The position numbers and the translations under genes were made by a program. Shown here piece after piece: positions 8,649-16,894 of a DNA stretch of 36,645 bases. The notes beneath the pieces are model-generated. The model was not told the origin of the DNA, did no database searches, and saw nothing but the letters and a program-made list of their open reading frames with translations. Positions within the stretch are counted from its first letter, which is position 1. Each line of letters opens with the position of its first letter. Location: NCBI GenBank assembly GCA_937921485.1, contig CAKZSV010000081.1:1-36645 (forward strand), given 5' to 3'. Source of the stretch: an uncultured bacterium (lineage in GTDB: Bacteria; Spirochaetota; UBA4802; JAGODF01).

Positions 8649-9295
8649 TGCACACTGGTTTACAGCAGTGGGATACGCATTACCGGAAAGAGAAGTCGCT
8701 GCTTGCCTATCCCGACGAAAATTTCATCCGCCTGGCATCTTCGTTTTTAAAAGGGAAAGATCTGAAAACCATTTCGGCCATCGACCTTGGCTCGGGAAGC
8801 GGCAGGCACGTGATAGCTCTCAAGGAAATGGGATTAGGCCTTGTAATTGGAACCGATTACAGCATGGAAGCCCTTATTCAGTCAGCGGGAAGAATTAATG
8901 CGCCGTTTGCGTGTGCGCAAAACACCGCCCTTCCTTTCCGTGACGCCTCTTTTGATCTGGTAGTAAGCTGGGGCTCCCTCCACTACTGCCACAAGCGCTA
9001 TCTTCCCGTAATGATCGGAGAGATTATGCGCGTTCTCAAAAACGGCGGGTGGCACATCGGCACGCTCCGCTCATCGCGCGATACGTATTTGAAAAAGGGA
9101 ACGCATCTTGAAAACAATGTATGGCGCACCGGCCTCGGTGACCTTGAAGGCTCGGTAGTCTCGTTTTTCAGCGAAGACGAGCTAAAAGAGGCGTTATCAC
9201 CCTACAGAGAATTTGCCTACGGTCTCATGGAGCGCACCATTCCGGGCGACATGAGCAGTCTCATTTCGCACTGGTATTTTCGTGCGGTCCGATGA
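8645..9295 (+). CDS. class I SAM-dependent methyltransferase (type 11)
   Basis: 216 aa. Motif I is AIDLGSGSGRHVIAL (about residues 38-52), followed by the acidic end of strand 2 (GTDYS), motif II FPFRDASFDLVVSWGSLHYC and the post-motif region IMRVLKNGGWHIGTL, all typical of Methyltransf_11 proteins. It starts inside the stop of the ATP-grasp gene (ATGA overlap), so translation is coupled and the two enzymes probably act in one pathway. The acceptor cannot be predicted. It ends 3 bp from the convergent citrate synthase stop, leaving no room for a separate terminator. Confidence 0.87.
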   Translation: MMHTGLQQWDTHYRKEKSLLAYPDENFIRLASSFLKGKDLKTISAIDLGSGSGRHVIALKEMGLGLVIGTDYSMEALIQSAGRINAPFACAQNTALPFRDASFDLVVSWGSLHYCHKRYLPVMIGEIMRVLKNGGWHIGTLRSSRDTYLKKGTHLENNVWRTGLGDLEGSVVSFFSEDELKEALSPYREFAYGLMERTIPGDMSSLISHWYFRAVR

Positions 9296-9298
9296 ACT

Positions 9299-10651
9299 TC
9301 AGCGATTCTCAAGCTCCTCATACTGCTTCGGCTCAAGAAAGGGATTGATGTACGCCGGACGCATTATTTTATTCTGAATGAGCTGTTCTATCCGGTGCGC
9401 CGACCACCCCGCAACGCGCGCCATCGCGAAAATCGGCGTAAAAAGCTCCCGCGGTATTCCCAGCAGTTCATAAATGAAGCCGGAATAATAATCGACATTC
9501 GCCGAAATCATTTTTTTTGATTTTTCCGAAAGAAGCTCCACTGCGATGTTCTCAACTGATTCGTAGAGGTAATATTCATCAAGAGCGTCTTTTCTCTTTG
9601 CAAGTTCCGCAGCGTGCTTTTTAAGGATGATGGCCCTCGGATCGGATTTGGTGTAAACGGCATGACCGAACCCGTAAATTTTCCCGCTTTTGCCGCCCGC
9701 TTTTCCCTCGAGAACTTTCACCAGATAGTTTCGCAGCTTCTTATAGCTTCCCCAATCGTCAACGTTTTTCTTCAAATCCTTCATCATGATATTGACTGAT
9801 TCATTGGCCCCGCCATGCAGATGGCCGCTCAAGGAGGCAATGCCCGCAGCGATCGCCATGTAGGTATTCGCGCCGCTGGAAGAAACCACGCGCACTGCGA
9901 ACGTCGAGTTATTGCCACCGCCATGTTCCGCGTGAAGCACCAGGCAGGTATCGAAGAGATGCGCCTCGTAGCTGTCGGGCAAATCCCCATTCAGCATGTA
10001 GAGAAAATTTTCTGCAAAGCCGAGATCCTGCCGCGGGCGAATGAGTGTGAGATCGCCGCCGCGCATGAATTTTGAAACATTATAATTCGCCGCCACAATG
10101 GTGGGAAATTTCGCGATGAGGTTTAAGCACTGGTCGGTGACATCGCTGATATCGGTAGAATCCGGATTTTTATCGCATCTGCTCAGGTGCGAAATCGCAG
10201 AGTGAAGCGCGTACATCTGATTATGATTCTCTCCGCTCTCCATAATCACTGAGCGCTCAGCTCTTGTGAGGCTCCTTCGCTTTGCAAGCTCCTCCTTTAT
10301 ATATTCAAGCTCATCCGGTTTCGGAAGCACGCTTGTGAGCAAAAGAAAAATGACCTCTTCGAATCCGAAGCGGTTTTTCTGTTCATACTCATTCACCAGA
10401 TCTTCCACATCATAACCGCAGTAGTACAGTTTTCCCTCAACCGGTTTTGCCTCGTATAGGTTTTTCTCCCTGTCGATCAGCTCTCTTTTATAGCCGATCA
10501 CGCTTCCCTTGTTGGTGATGCCGACCACCACGCCGGTGCCATCAGCGTTTCGAAGACCCAGCTTCACGTTCCTTTCGCGGATGATGTGTTCCGGTATCTC
10601 ATCATATTTTTTAATGAGCGAAACAAATGTATCGAAATATGTTTTTTCCAT
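9299..10651 (-). CDS. citrate synthase / 2-methylcitrate synthase family
   Basis: 450 aa, near the usual length. The catalytic residues of the family are visible: His in VLHAEHGGGNNSTF, His in SGHLHGGANE and Asp in NVDYYSGF; the CoA/oxaloacetate region GFGHAVYTKSDPRA is also present. It condenses acetyl-CoA (or propionyl-CoA) with oxaloacetate; the sequence alone does not decide which. I place the start at the MEKTYFD methionine because AGGAG lies 7 nt upstream; an ATG 15 nt earlier overlaps the stop of the preceding UPF0316 gene (ATGA) but has no ribosome site. The two genes are likely cotranscribed. Confidence 0.9.
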   Translation of the reverse strand: MEKTYFDTFVSLIKKYDEIPEHIIRERNVKLGLRNADGTGVVVGITNKGSVIGYKRELIDREKNLYEAKPVEGKLYYCGYDVEDLVNEYEQKNRFGFEEVIFLLLTSVLPKPDELEYIKEELAKRRSLTRAERSVIMESGENHNQMYALHSAISHLSRCDKNPDSTDISDVTDQCLNLIAKFPTIVAANYNVSKFMRGGDLTLIRPRQDLGFAENFLYMLNGDLPDSYEAHLFDTCLVLHAEHGGGNNSTFAVRVVSSSGANTYMAIAAGIASLSGHLHGGANESVNIMMKDLKKNVDDWGSYKKLRNYLVKVLEGKAGGKSGKIYGFGHAVYTKSDPRAIILKKHAAELAKRKDALDEYYLYESVENIAVELLSEKSKKMISANVDYYSGFIYELLGIPRELFTPIFAMARVAGWSAHRIEQLIQNKIMRPAYINPFLEPKQYEELENR

Positions 10652-10662
10652 CCGATTGCTCC

Positions 10663-11226
10663 TCATTTTTTATTATGAGATAAAAAGCCGATTCCTTTGA
10701 AAATACCTCCCCGATCGATAAAACCGGCATGGTGGGCACGAATGTCTTCAATTGTGATAAAAGCTTTCGGCTCAAGTATCTGAACAATTTCAATCACCTT
10801 CTCGACCTTTTTTTTCGGCACCACTGTGTAGATGATATTCACCGGTCCGCTTAAGCCCTGCCCTTCGACAGTGGTTACGCCATAGCCTTCTTCGCGAAGC
10901 ACCAGCGGAAGTGCGGAAACGACTTTGCTGGTGATGATACGCAAATTTTGATATCCAATGCCGATTTTCGCTTCCAGAAGCATTCCGACATAATTGCCAG
11001 TGGCAAAACCGCCCGCATACACAATATAACCAGCAAAGGTATTCAGCGATCGAATGGCTTCGCTTATCACTGTTATCCAGATTAATACTTCAATAAAGCC
11101 AATGAGCGGCGCGAGATACCTGTTCCCGCGCGAAACCAGGATGATCCGCATCGTGCCAAGCGACACATCCATGATTCGAGCAAAGAAAATAAACGCCATG
11201 CTAAGGATTTCACCGGAAGTAATCAT
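10663..11226 (-). CDS. UPF0316 / DUF2179 integral membrane protein
   Basis: About 187 aa from the proposed start. An N-terminal membrane domain of three or four helices (IFFARIMDVSLGTMRIILVSRG, then IGFIEVLIWITVISEAI and YIVYAGGFATGNYVGMLLEAKI) matches the DUF5698 part of UPF0316 proteins. The C-terminal DUF2179 domain has the repeat GYGVTTVEGQGLSGPVNIIYTVVPKK and ends in KAFITIEDIRA. I chose the ATG at 11226, with AGGA 8-9 nt upstream, because the family starts just before the first helix; an in-frame ATG at 11358 would add an unusual 44-residue leader. Function is unknown; DUF2179 is a cytoplasmic ligand- or oligomerisation-type domain. It precedes citrate synthase with adjoining ends. Confidence 0.8.
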   Translation of the reverse strand: MITSGEILSMAFIFFARIMDVSLGTMRIILVSRGNRYLAPLIGFIEVLIWITVISEAIRSLNTFAGYIVYAGGFATGNYVGMLLEAKIGIGYQNLRIITSKVVSALPLVLREEGYGVTTVEGQGLSGPVNIIYTVVPKKKVEKVIEIVQILEPKAFITIEDIRAHHAGFIDRGGIFKGIGFLSHNKK

Positions 11227-11480
11227 CGCACATCCTACCTTCACCAGCTCAGCAATAACACATATTATTGAGGGCAGTATCCTGTAAACTAAAAAGCGGT
11301 TTGTGGTACAATATTTTAACAGCGCTTTCATACCTAAGGATTTTATCAATATGAGCACCTTGCTGACGCCAGAAATATCATGTACTTGAATTTCTTTTTA
11401 GCTTGACGCCGAAGCGCATACCTGCTCATTTCACTTTCATTGACTATAATCGAATTATACGTCGTAACAATACCAGCACC

Positions 11481-11978
11481 ATGATAGTGCACATGCGACA
11501 TTCACCGGTCCTATTGATAGCGCTATGCCTGATGTTTTATTCCGGTGTTCCCGGCTCTTCGCAGGTTTCCAAAACAACCATCGGCAGGGTTGAATGGATT
11601 TCGCTTCCGCAGTTCAACCTGAAACTTGAAGCGCGCATTGATACCGGAGCGCGCAATTGCTCCCTGCATTCGTTCAACGAAAAAGAAATTGAAATAAACG
11701 GGGTAAAATACATCGAGTTCAGCACCCTTGATGCGAAAAATAACGAAATACGCCTGAAAGCTAAAATCGCTAAAATGAAAACGATAAAAAGCACGGGCGG
11801 CAGTTCACAGCGCCGGTATGTGATTAAATCGGCGGTGGTGCTCGGCAAGGACATTAAGGAGGTGTTTATTACGCTCAACGATCGAAACCATCTCGAATAC
11901 CGTTTCCTGGTGGGGCGCAACCTTCTTCGCGGCAAATTCGTGGTGGATGTTTCCCACTCGCACCTTCTGGAAAGATAA
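11481..11978 (+). CDS. exported retropepsin-like protein (ATP-dependent zinc protease / RimK-associated family)
   Basis: About 165 aa. The N-terminus (after MIVHMRHS) is a hydrophobic signal segment PVLLIALCLMFYSGVPGSS. The mature part begins with IGRVEWISLPQFNLKLEARIDTGARNCSLHS; the D-T-G-A motif is the aspartyl-protease-like signature of the DUF785/RimK-associated group. The closing YRFLVGRNLLRGKFVVDVS matches the usual GRNxLxGxFxVD end. The family is named a zinc protease, but the fold is retropepsin-like. No good ribosome site marks the start, and the ATG at 11493 is equally possible. It is first in a tight three- or four-gene block with the inactive transglutaminase (1-bp gap) and a RimK-like ligase, a combination seen repeatedly in bacteria. 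Confidence 0.85.
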   Translation: MIVHMRHSPVLLIALCLMFYSGVPGSSQVSKTTIGRVEWISLPQFNLKLEARIDTGARNCSLHSFNEKEIEINGVKYIEFSTLDAKNNEIRLKAKIAKMKTIKSTGGSSQRRYVIKSAVVLGKDIKEVFITLNDRNHLEYRFLVGRNLLRGKFVVDVSHSHLLER

Positions 11979-11979
11979 C

Positions 11980-13575
11980 ATGAAAAAAATCCACTGGCTT
12001 ATCGTGTTCATTCTTATCTTTATCGCTGTCTCATTAATCGCATACAAGACATTCATCCTTGGCGTTTCATTTATCCCGAGAGAAGAAAAAAATCTCTGGA
12101 ACGTGGAACTCGCAGTGCGCGTTCAACCTTCTACAAAATCGAGAAAAATCGGGTTTCCAATACCCCGCCAGTCGGACAGAATCAGCATTAAAAACACGCA
12201 ATACGACGGCAAAGGAATGTCGCTCACTATCGAGAAAACTCCCGATGGCGTGAGAGGACAGTGGTCCGGAAAAATGTCCGAGAAACGCACGCTGTACTAC
12301 CGCGTCTCACTGGCGATTAAGGAAAAACATTATACCCTGCCAGCACTCGAACTTCCGGAACCGAAAGGCGCACGCACAAAAGAGTTTCTCACTGTTGAAG
12401 ATCTGGAACCCGAAGACATTAAGGCGATTAAAAAAATCGAAGGCGAAATTCTTTCTCCCTCAATTAGTCCGCAGAGAGCCATTAAAGAGATTTTTTATTT
12501 CATATACGAAGAGATTCTCATCAATAGCAGGCGGCAATGGAAAAACCTGAGTGATATCGCAGAGCACCTCGAAGCGGATTCCCTCGGAAAAGCGCGCCTT
12601 TTTACGGTGATGGCACGCCGGCAGGGAATACCGTGCCGCACCGTGGGCGGCCTGATTCTCAGGCCTGAAAAAAAGCTGGATGAAAAAGGAAGATATGAAC
12701 TTTCATATTGGAACGAAATCAATATTGGCGGGAAGTGGATACCGGTATGCACCTCGTATGGAAATTTCGCGTACCTTTCCGATGAATACCTTCCACTTTT
12801 CTGGAATATCAATAATACGGAAACAATACTCAACGATGAAAACGCATCGCTCCGCATCACGGCAAACCGCGTTGACTCGGCGGAGTTCACGATTCAGGAA
12901 TACCGTAAAGAACTGCGCAGGACAAAATCATGGCTCATGGAATACTCGCTGTATCTTCTGCCAATTCATGTTCAATCCGTGTTCAGAGTTCTCATCCTCA
13001 TTCCCTTCGGTGCGGTAGTGCTGGTGATATTCAGAAATATCATCGGCGTAAAAACTTTCGGCATTTTCCTGCCGGTGCTTCTGGCGCTTTTCTTCCAGGA
13101 AACAGGATTTCTTTTCGGATTCTTTTTCTTTTCCGCAATTGTCGGGACTGGATTTCTTCTTCGATTCCTCCTGAAAAAAATGCAGCTTCTGGCCATACCG
13201 CATCTTTCAATCATTCTCACCGCGGTAGTCATGATGCTCTGCATTTTTGCAGTGTTTAACAGGGAATTGAGGATATTCAGGGAATTCACCCCCGCCCTCT
13301 TCCCCATCGTCATCACCACAATTTTCATCGAGCGATTCGGGCTCATGCTCGAAGAAGAAGGGCTGCAAAATACGCTCGCATCGCTTATTGGATCCATCAT
13401 CATTGCCACCATCACCTACGGCATTTTCTCTATCCGGACACTGCAGAGCGTTGTGTTCACACACCCCGAAACGCTGTTCATATTGATTGCCATTTTTATT
13501 ATGGTCGGAAAATACACCGGTTATCGCGTGAGTGAACTTGTGCGCTTCAGAGCATTTCTCAAAAAGGAAGCATGA
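11980..13575 (+). CDS. inactive transglutaminase fused to 7 TM helices (Transglut_i_TM / 7TM_transglut)
   Basis: 531 aa. One N-terminal TM helix (IHWLIVFILIFIAVSLIAY) leads to a periplasmic domain of about 290 residues, then about seven TM helices (residues about 325-515). The transglutaminase core is recognisable at GKARLFTVMARRQGIPCRTVGG and YWNEINIGGKWIPVCTSYG. The catalytic triad is gone: the Cys position is Ala (GKA), the His position is in WNE, and the Asp position is Cys (PVCT). This matches the known catalytically dead membrane family, thought to bind peptide substrates. The start has a GGAAAG ribosome site and lies 1 bp after the previous stop; the end overlaps the next gene by 4 bp. 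Confidence 0.9.
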   Translation: MKKIHWLIVFILIFIAVSLIAYKTFILGVSFIPREEKNLWNVELAVRVQPSTKSRKIGFPIPRQSDRISIKNTQYDGKGMSLTIEKTPDGVRGQWSGKMSEKRTLYYRVSLAIKEKHYTLPALELPEPKGARTKEFLTVEDLEPEDIKAIKKIEGEILSPSISPQRAIKEIFYFIYEEILINSRRQWKNLSDIAEHLEADSLGKARLFTVMARRQGIPCRTVGGLILRPEKKLDEKGRYELSYWNEINIGGKWIPVCTSYGNFAYLSDEYLPLFWNINNTETILNDENASLRITANRVDSAEFTIQEYRKELRRTKSWLMEYSLYLLPIHVQSVFRVLILIPFGAVVLVIFRNIIGVKTFGIFLPVLLALFFQETGFLFGFFFFSAIVGTGFLLRFLLKKMQLLAIPHLSIILTAVVMMLCIFAVFNRELRIFREFTPALFPIVITTIFIERFGLMLEEEGLQNTLASLIGSIIIATITYGIFSIRTLQSVVFTHPETLFILIAIFIMVGKYTGYRVSELVRFRAFLKKEA

Positions 13576-14513
13576 TGTTTACGAAACTTTCACAGCTCGG
13601 CGTACTCGGCATGAACGCACGCATCGGTTCCTACATGCTGCCGCATAACAAACGCGCCGATTATCCAAGTGTGGACGATAAGGTCATTACTGCCGAACGG
13701 GCAGAGGCGCTCGGCATACCGGTACCGGAAAACTACGCGATTTTAGAAACGTTCGGTTCTTTGAAAAAGCTACCCGATATTCTTGCCAAGTATTCTGCGT
13801 TTGTCATCAAGCCTGCACGCGGTGCAATGGGAAACGGCATTATGGTGATTACCGAACACAGCGGCAGCGTCTTTACGCGAGCGGACGGAAGAAAGGAAAA
13901 TATTGAAGCCATTCGATATCATATATCGTACATACTGAGCGGCTTCTATTCAATAAACGGCTATTCCGACAAAGCAATTGTGCAGTATAAGATACAAACT
14001 CACCGCGCGCTTGAACCCGTAGCGTTTGGAGGAGTTCCGGATGTGCGCGTCATTGTCCATAAAGGTTTTCCCGTGATGGCGATGATGCGACTTCCTACCA
14101 AAAAATCAGCGGGGCGCGCCAATCTCCACCAGGGAGGGATAGGTGTTGGCATCGACATGTTAACCGGCACAGCCACGCAGGGCGTCGACGGCACCCGCAG
14201 TATACGGATGCATCCCGATACGGGCAAAAACCTGGGGGGAATACGCATCCCCGAATGGCAGAAAATCCTGCACCTCTCGGTGATGGGATATGAACTTTCC
14301 GGTCTGGGCTATCTTGGCGCAGACATTGTGCTCGACGATGAGAAAGGACCGCTTATGCTGGAACTCAATGCCCGCCCCGGGCTTGCCATCCAGCTTGCAA
14401 ATATGATTGGACTGCGCAAAAGGCTTTCCTTATTCGAAAAAGAAGACCCTGCCGGAATTTCGCCGGAGCAACGCGTACAAAAAGCGCTTGAAATCATTTC
14501 CACGCACCAATGA
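13572..14513 (+). CDS. RimK-like ATP-grasp ligase (alpha-L-glutamate ligase homologue)
   Basis: 313 aa. The opening (LGVLGMNARIGSYMLPHNKRADYPSVDDK) is characteristic of the ligase partnered with 7TM_transglut proteins. ATP-grasp motifs are SAFVIKPARGAMGNGIMVI, VPDVRVIVHKGFPVMAMMRLP and the metal-binding strand GPLMLELNARPG, with the Asn intact. It should form an amide bond, in RimK relatives by adding glutamate or another amino acid to a C-terminus or small molecule; the actual acceptor is not known. It is translationally coupled to the transglutaminase gene (ATGA overlap). Known neighbourhood logic: cytosolic ligase, membrane substrate-binding protein, exported peptidase. A methyltransferase follows after 27 bp. 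Confidence 0.9.
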   Translation: MMFTKLSQLGVLGMNARIGSYMLPHNKRADYPSVDDKVITAERAEALGIPVPENYAILETFGSLKKLPDILAKYSAFVIKPARGAMGNGIMVITEHSGSVFTRADGRKENIEAIRYHISYILSGFYSINGYSDKAIVQYKIQTHRALEPVAFGGVPDVRVIVHKGFPVMAMMRLPTKKSAGRANLHQGGIGVGIDMLTGTATQGVDGTRSIRMHPDTGKNLGGIRIPEWQKILHLSVMGYELSGLGYLGADIVLDDEKGPLMLELNARPGLAIQLANMIGLRKRLSLFEKEDPAGISPEQRVQKALEIISTHQ

Positions 14514-14540
14514 AGTGGCGCGATAGCACAAAACAGCATT

Positions 14541-15449
14541 ATGAATGCAAATAATAATCACAATCCACAATTTACCATGCGGCGTGAAGACTGCCCCCTC
14601 TGCGCTTCGCGCACCATCGCACCTTTCAGAACCATCACGCGCTGGCAGACGCCGTTTACCGTAGAACGCTGCGCGGACTGCGGTTTTATCTTTATGAATC
14701 CCCGCTTCAGCGATGAAACCATCAAATCTTTTTATTCCAGAGCTTATTTCGAGGGCAACGCCGAATACGCCTATCACGATGAACGAAAAAAGGAGCGCTT
14801 CGCCCTTCATGTGTGGGAAGCGCGTCTGAAAGTTATTCGAAGATATATCCGCGCCGGCAATGTTCTTGACGTGGGCTGTGCATTCGGCGGCTTTTTGATC
14901 GCGGCTTCAAGGTATTTCGAGCCCGCGGGAATTGAATTTTCAGAACATGCAGGCAAATATGCCCAAAAAAAGCTTGGCCCGCGCATCCACATCGGGACTC
15001 TGCACGACCATTTCTTTCCCCACGATAATTTTTTAGTCATTACGATGATAGAAGTATTGGAGCATCTTGCAGACCCGGCATTCGCGGTGAAAGAATGCCA
15101 CCGCCTTTTACAGAAGGGAGGTCTTTTAGTTGTTCAAACGGCAAACATGGACGGCCTGCAGGCAAAAATCCTCGGTGACGATTACGCATACTATATGCCC
15201 GGACATCTCTCGTATTTTCCTAAGCGAACGCTTCTTCGCCTGCTAAAAAACGCAGGCTTTTCCCGCATCAAAGTATTTCATCCTGTTGAGTTTGGGCTTT
15301 TGCCGAAGCTTCAAAAATCCAGGGGCGACTTTCATTCGATAGTAGAATACCGAAAATGGCTGCGCATCGCGGGCTATCACTATCTGAGCAAACTGCATTT
15401 TGGGAATTTTTGCGCTACCAGTTCAATGGTGGTGTACGCTTTTAAATAA
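14541..15449 (+). CDS. class I SAM methyltransferase with N-terminal zinc-ribbon-like motif
   Basis: 302 aa. Residues about 18-48 hold two CxxC pairs (CPLC and CADC) of a small zinc-binding knuckle, common in Methyltransf_23-type enzymes of surface-sugar or small-molecule pathways. Motif I is VLDVGCAFGGFLIAA (about residue 108), followed by PAGIEFSEHA, VITMIEVLEHLADPAF and LLQKGGLLVVQTAN. The C-terminal GHLSYFPKRTLLRLLKNAGF is the usual family ending. It follows the RimK-like ligase by 27 bp on the same strand and may be a fourth member of that module; it is not a standard member of it. The stop codon TAA lies inside a partial copy of the repeat terminus found again near 18574. Confidence 0.87.
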   Translation: MNANNNHNPQFTMRREDCPLCASRTIAPFRTITRWQTPFTVERCADCGFIFMNPRFSDETIKSFYSRAYFEGNAEYAYHDERKKERFALHVWEARLKVIRRYIRAGNVLDVGCAFGGFLIAASRYFEPAGIEFSEHAGKYAQKKLGPRIHIGTLHDHFFPHDNFLVITMIEVLEHLADPAFAVKECHRLLQKGGLLVVQTANMDGLQAKILGDDYAYYMPGHLSYFPKRTLLRLLKNAGFSRIKVFHPVEFGLLPKLQKSRGDFHSIVEYRKWLRIAGYHYLSKLHFGNFCATSSMVVYAFK

Positions 15450-15466
15450 GGGAACTTCTAATAACT
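15446..15466 (+). repeat. partial terminal repeat, related to the MITE at 18574
   Basis: The 16 bases ATAAGGGAACTTCTAA (15446-15461) are identical to 18570-18585, the target duplication plus left terminus of the MITE-like element. After that the match decays (TAACT against AAACC). No right end was found nearby, so this is a solo or eroded terminus. It lies at the stop of the methyltransferase gene and just before the promoter of the AAA ATPase. Confidence 0.6.
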
Positions 15467-15475
15467 CAATTTTTC

Positions 15476-15504
15476 TTGACAATTTTATCCTGATGGGATA
15501 AAAT
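15476..15504 (+). promoter_or_regulatory. sigma70-type promoter, probably leaderless
   Basis: A consensus -35 TTGACA (15476-15481), a 17-bp spacer and a near-consensus -10 TAAAAT (15499-15504). The start ATG of the ATPase is at 15511, only 6 bases beyond the -10, where transcription should begin. There is no room for a Shine-Dalgarno sequence on the transcript, so a leaderless mRNA is predicted. Confidence 0.8.
15482..15504. promoter_or_regulatory. palindromic operator inside the ATPase promoter
   Basis: Perfect 9-bp arms ATTTTATCC (15482-15490) and GGATAAAAT (15496-15504) around TGATG. The palindrome fills the whole spacer and the -10 element, so a dimeric protein bound here would block RNA polymerase. 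The regulator is unknown; autoregulation by the ATPase, or control by a host factor, are both possible. Confidence 0.65.
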
Positions 15505-15510
15505 ATCCGT

Positions 15511-16695
15511 ATGTATATCAATAGAAAAATAAGTTCTTTAATTATTGAAATAGCGCGACAATATCCTATTATTTTTTTAACCGGTGCCCGACAGGTCGGG
15601 AAAACCACTCTCCTCAATACCCTTTTTTCTAATTATACCTATCTCAGTTTTGACCTGCCTTCTGTTGCTGAACAGGCAGAAACGAATCCGGAACTCTTTT
15701 TCTCGCGATACCCTGCTCATGCCATTTTTGATGAAATTCAATATGTTCCGTCCATTTTTCGCTATCTGAAGTACGAAACTGATAAAGACCCCCGGAAAGG
15801 TAGATTTATTATTACCGGCTCCCAGAATTTTTTATTGATGAAAAATATCACGGAAAGCCTTGCCGGCCGGTGCGCAATCCTCCATCTCTATCCGCTCAGT
15901 TTCAGCGAAATCAAAGCGACGCTTATCGACTCAGAGGCGATGTCGCTCGATTATATCATAAAAGGCGGATATCCGAAATTATGGGCCGAACAACACATCA
16001 ACACAGAAATCTTTTTTTCAAGCTACCTTGCCACCTACATTGAGCGGGATGTTCGCAACATTCTCAATATTGAAAAAATACGGGAATTCGAACGGTTTTT
16101 CCGGGCGCTCGCGGTACGAAGCGCGCAGCTGCTATCGTATTCCGACCTTGCACGGGATGTCGGTGTGGCCGTCTCGACAATAAAAGACTGGGTAAACGTG
16201 TTATGGGCGAGCAACCAGATTTTCTTTCTTGAACCGTATTACCGGAACATAGGGAAAAGGCTGATTAAATCTCCAAAAGTGTACCTCTGCGATACAGGTC
16301 TTTTATGTTTTATGCTGAACATAAAAACAGTGGATGACCTTTTAAAAAGTCCACTTTTAGGGCAAATATGGGAAACCTATGTCATCAATCAGATTATTGT
16401 GCACTATAGTTTCAGAGGCATCAGGCCTGAAATATACTTCTGGAGGACGCGCGATGGTTCCGAAATCGACATCATCCTGGATAAGGGCGGCAAAATATCG
16501 GCATTTGAAATAAAGTTTTCAGAGTTCATTCAGCCAGGGGATGCGGCATCTCTGAACCATTTCATACATCAAACTGGCCGGGAAAATATTGCACACGCGG
16601 GCATCATTTCCCGCACCTCACATACGTACGTCCTCGGAGAAACAATACAGGTGTTGGATCTGCAATCTGCGATTGATCTCATTTGCTGCCAATAA
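15511..16695 (+). CDS. AAA-type ATPase with DUF4143 domain
   Basis: 394 aa. Walker A is GARQVGKT (residues 25-32), Walker B AIFDEIQ (71-77) and sensor 1 FIITGSQN. A winged-helix region follows (LLSYSDLARDVGVAVSTIKDWV, about 208-230). The C-terminal DUF4143 part holds WRTRDGSEIDIIL and FEIKFSEF, the D...ExK arrangement of a PD-(D/E)xK nuclease-like fold. This family is very widespread in accessory DNA and has no settled role. Its A+T-rich codon use differs by eye from the neighbouring methyltransferase and fprA genes, and it is bordered by a repeat end on one side and a hairpin cluster beyond the next small gene, suggesting horizontal acquisition. Confidence 0.88.
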   Translation: MYINRKISSLIIEIARQYPIIFLTGARQVGKTTLLNTLFSNYTYLSFDLPSVAEQAETNPELFFSRYPAHAIFDEIQYVPSIFRYLKYETDKDPRKGRFIITGSQNFLLMKNITESLAGRCAILHLYPLSFSEIKATLIDSEAMSLDYIIKGGYPKLWAEQHINTEIFFSSYLATYIERDVRNILNIEKIREFERFFRALAVRSAQLLSYSDLARDVGVAVSTIKDWVNVLWASNQIFFLEPYYRNIGKRLIKSPKVYLCDTGLLCFMLNIKTVDDLLKSPLLGQIWETYVINQIIVHYSFRGIRPEIYFWRTRDGSEIDIILDKGGKISAFEIKFSEFIQPGDAASLNHFIHQTGRENIAHAGIISRTSHTYVLGETIQVLDLQSAIDLICCQ

Positions 16696-16698
16696 TAC

Positions 16699-16869
16699 AT
16701 GACACTTGATGAGTGCACAACCTGTTTTTTCAACTGCGGTGAAGAAGAAGACTGCATCCTGTGCAATTGCTTTCACGAGCTGCTGCGCCTTCCTGTTGTG
16801 CCAAAAGCTTTCGGCATTCGCGAAGTCATCCGCTGCCCGCTCGATGTTCAAAACAAATTTACTCATTAG
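16699..16869 (+). CDS. 56-aa cysteine-rich mini-protein A
   Basis: A small reading frame from ATG 16699 to TAG 16869, starting 3 bp after the ATPase stop. It has seven Cys in 56 residues: MTLDECTTCFFNC, then CILCNC, and a late VIRCP. The first nine residues (MTLDECTTC) and the closing EVIRCPL match the second mini-protein at 17086 (MKLIECKKC and EVLSCPI), which supports both as real genes. Codon choice resembles the surrounding chromosomal genes more than the ATPase. CxxC spacing suggests a bound metal (zinc or iron-sulfur), but it is not a rubredoxin. No clear Shine-Dalgarno is present; coupling to the ATPase stop is possible. Confidence 0.55.
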   Translation: MTLDECTTCFFNCGEEEDCILCNCFHELLRLPVVPKAFGIREVIRCPLDVQNKFTH

Positions 16870-16894
16870 AAAAATCGGCTTTATATTTCCATAC

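Noticed and set aside
15482..15504. HipB-type operator (TATCC-N8-GGATA)
   Set aside because: The half-sites look alike but the spacing here is 5, not 8, and no hipBA genes are present.
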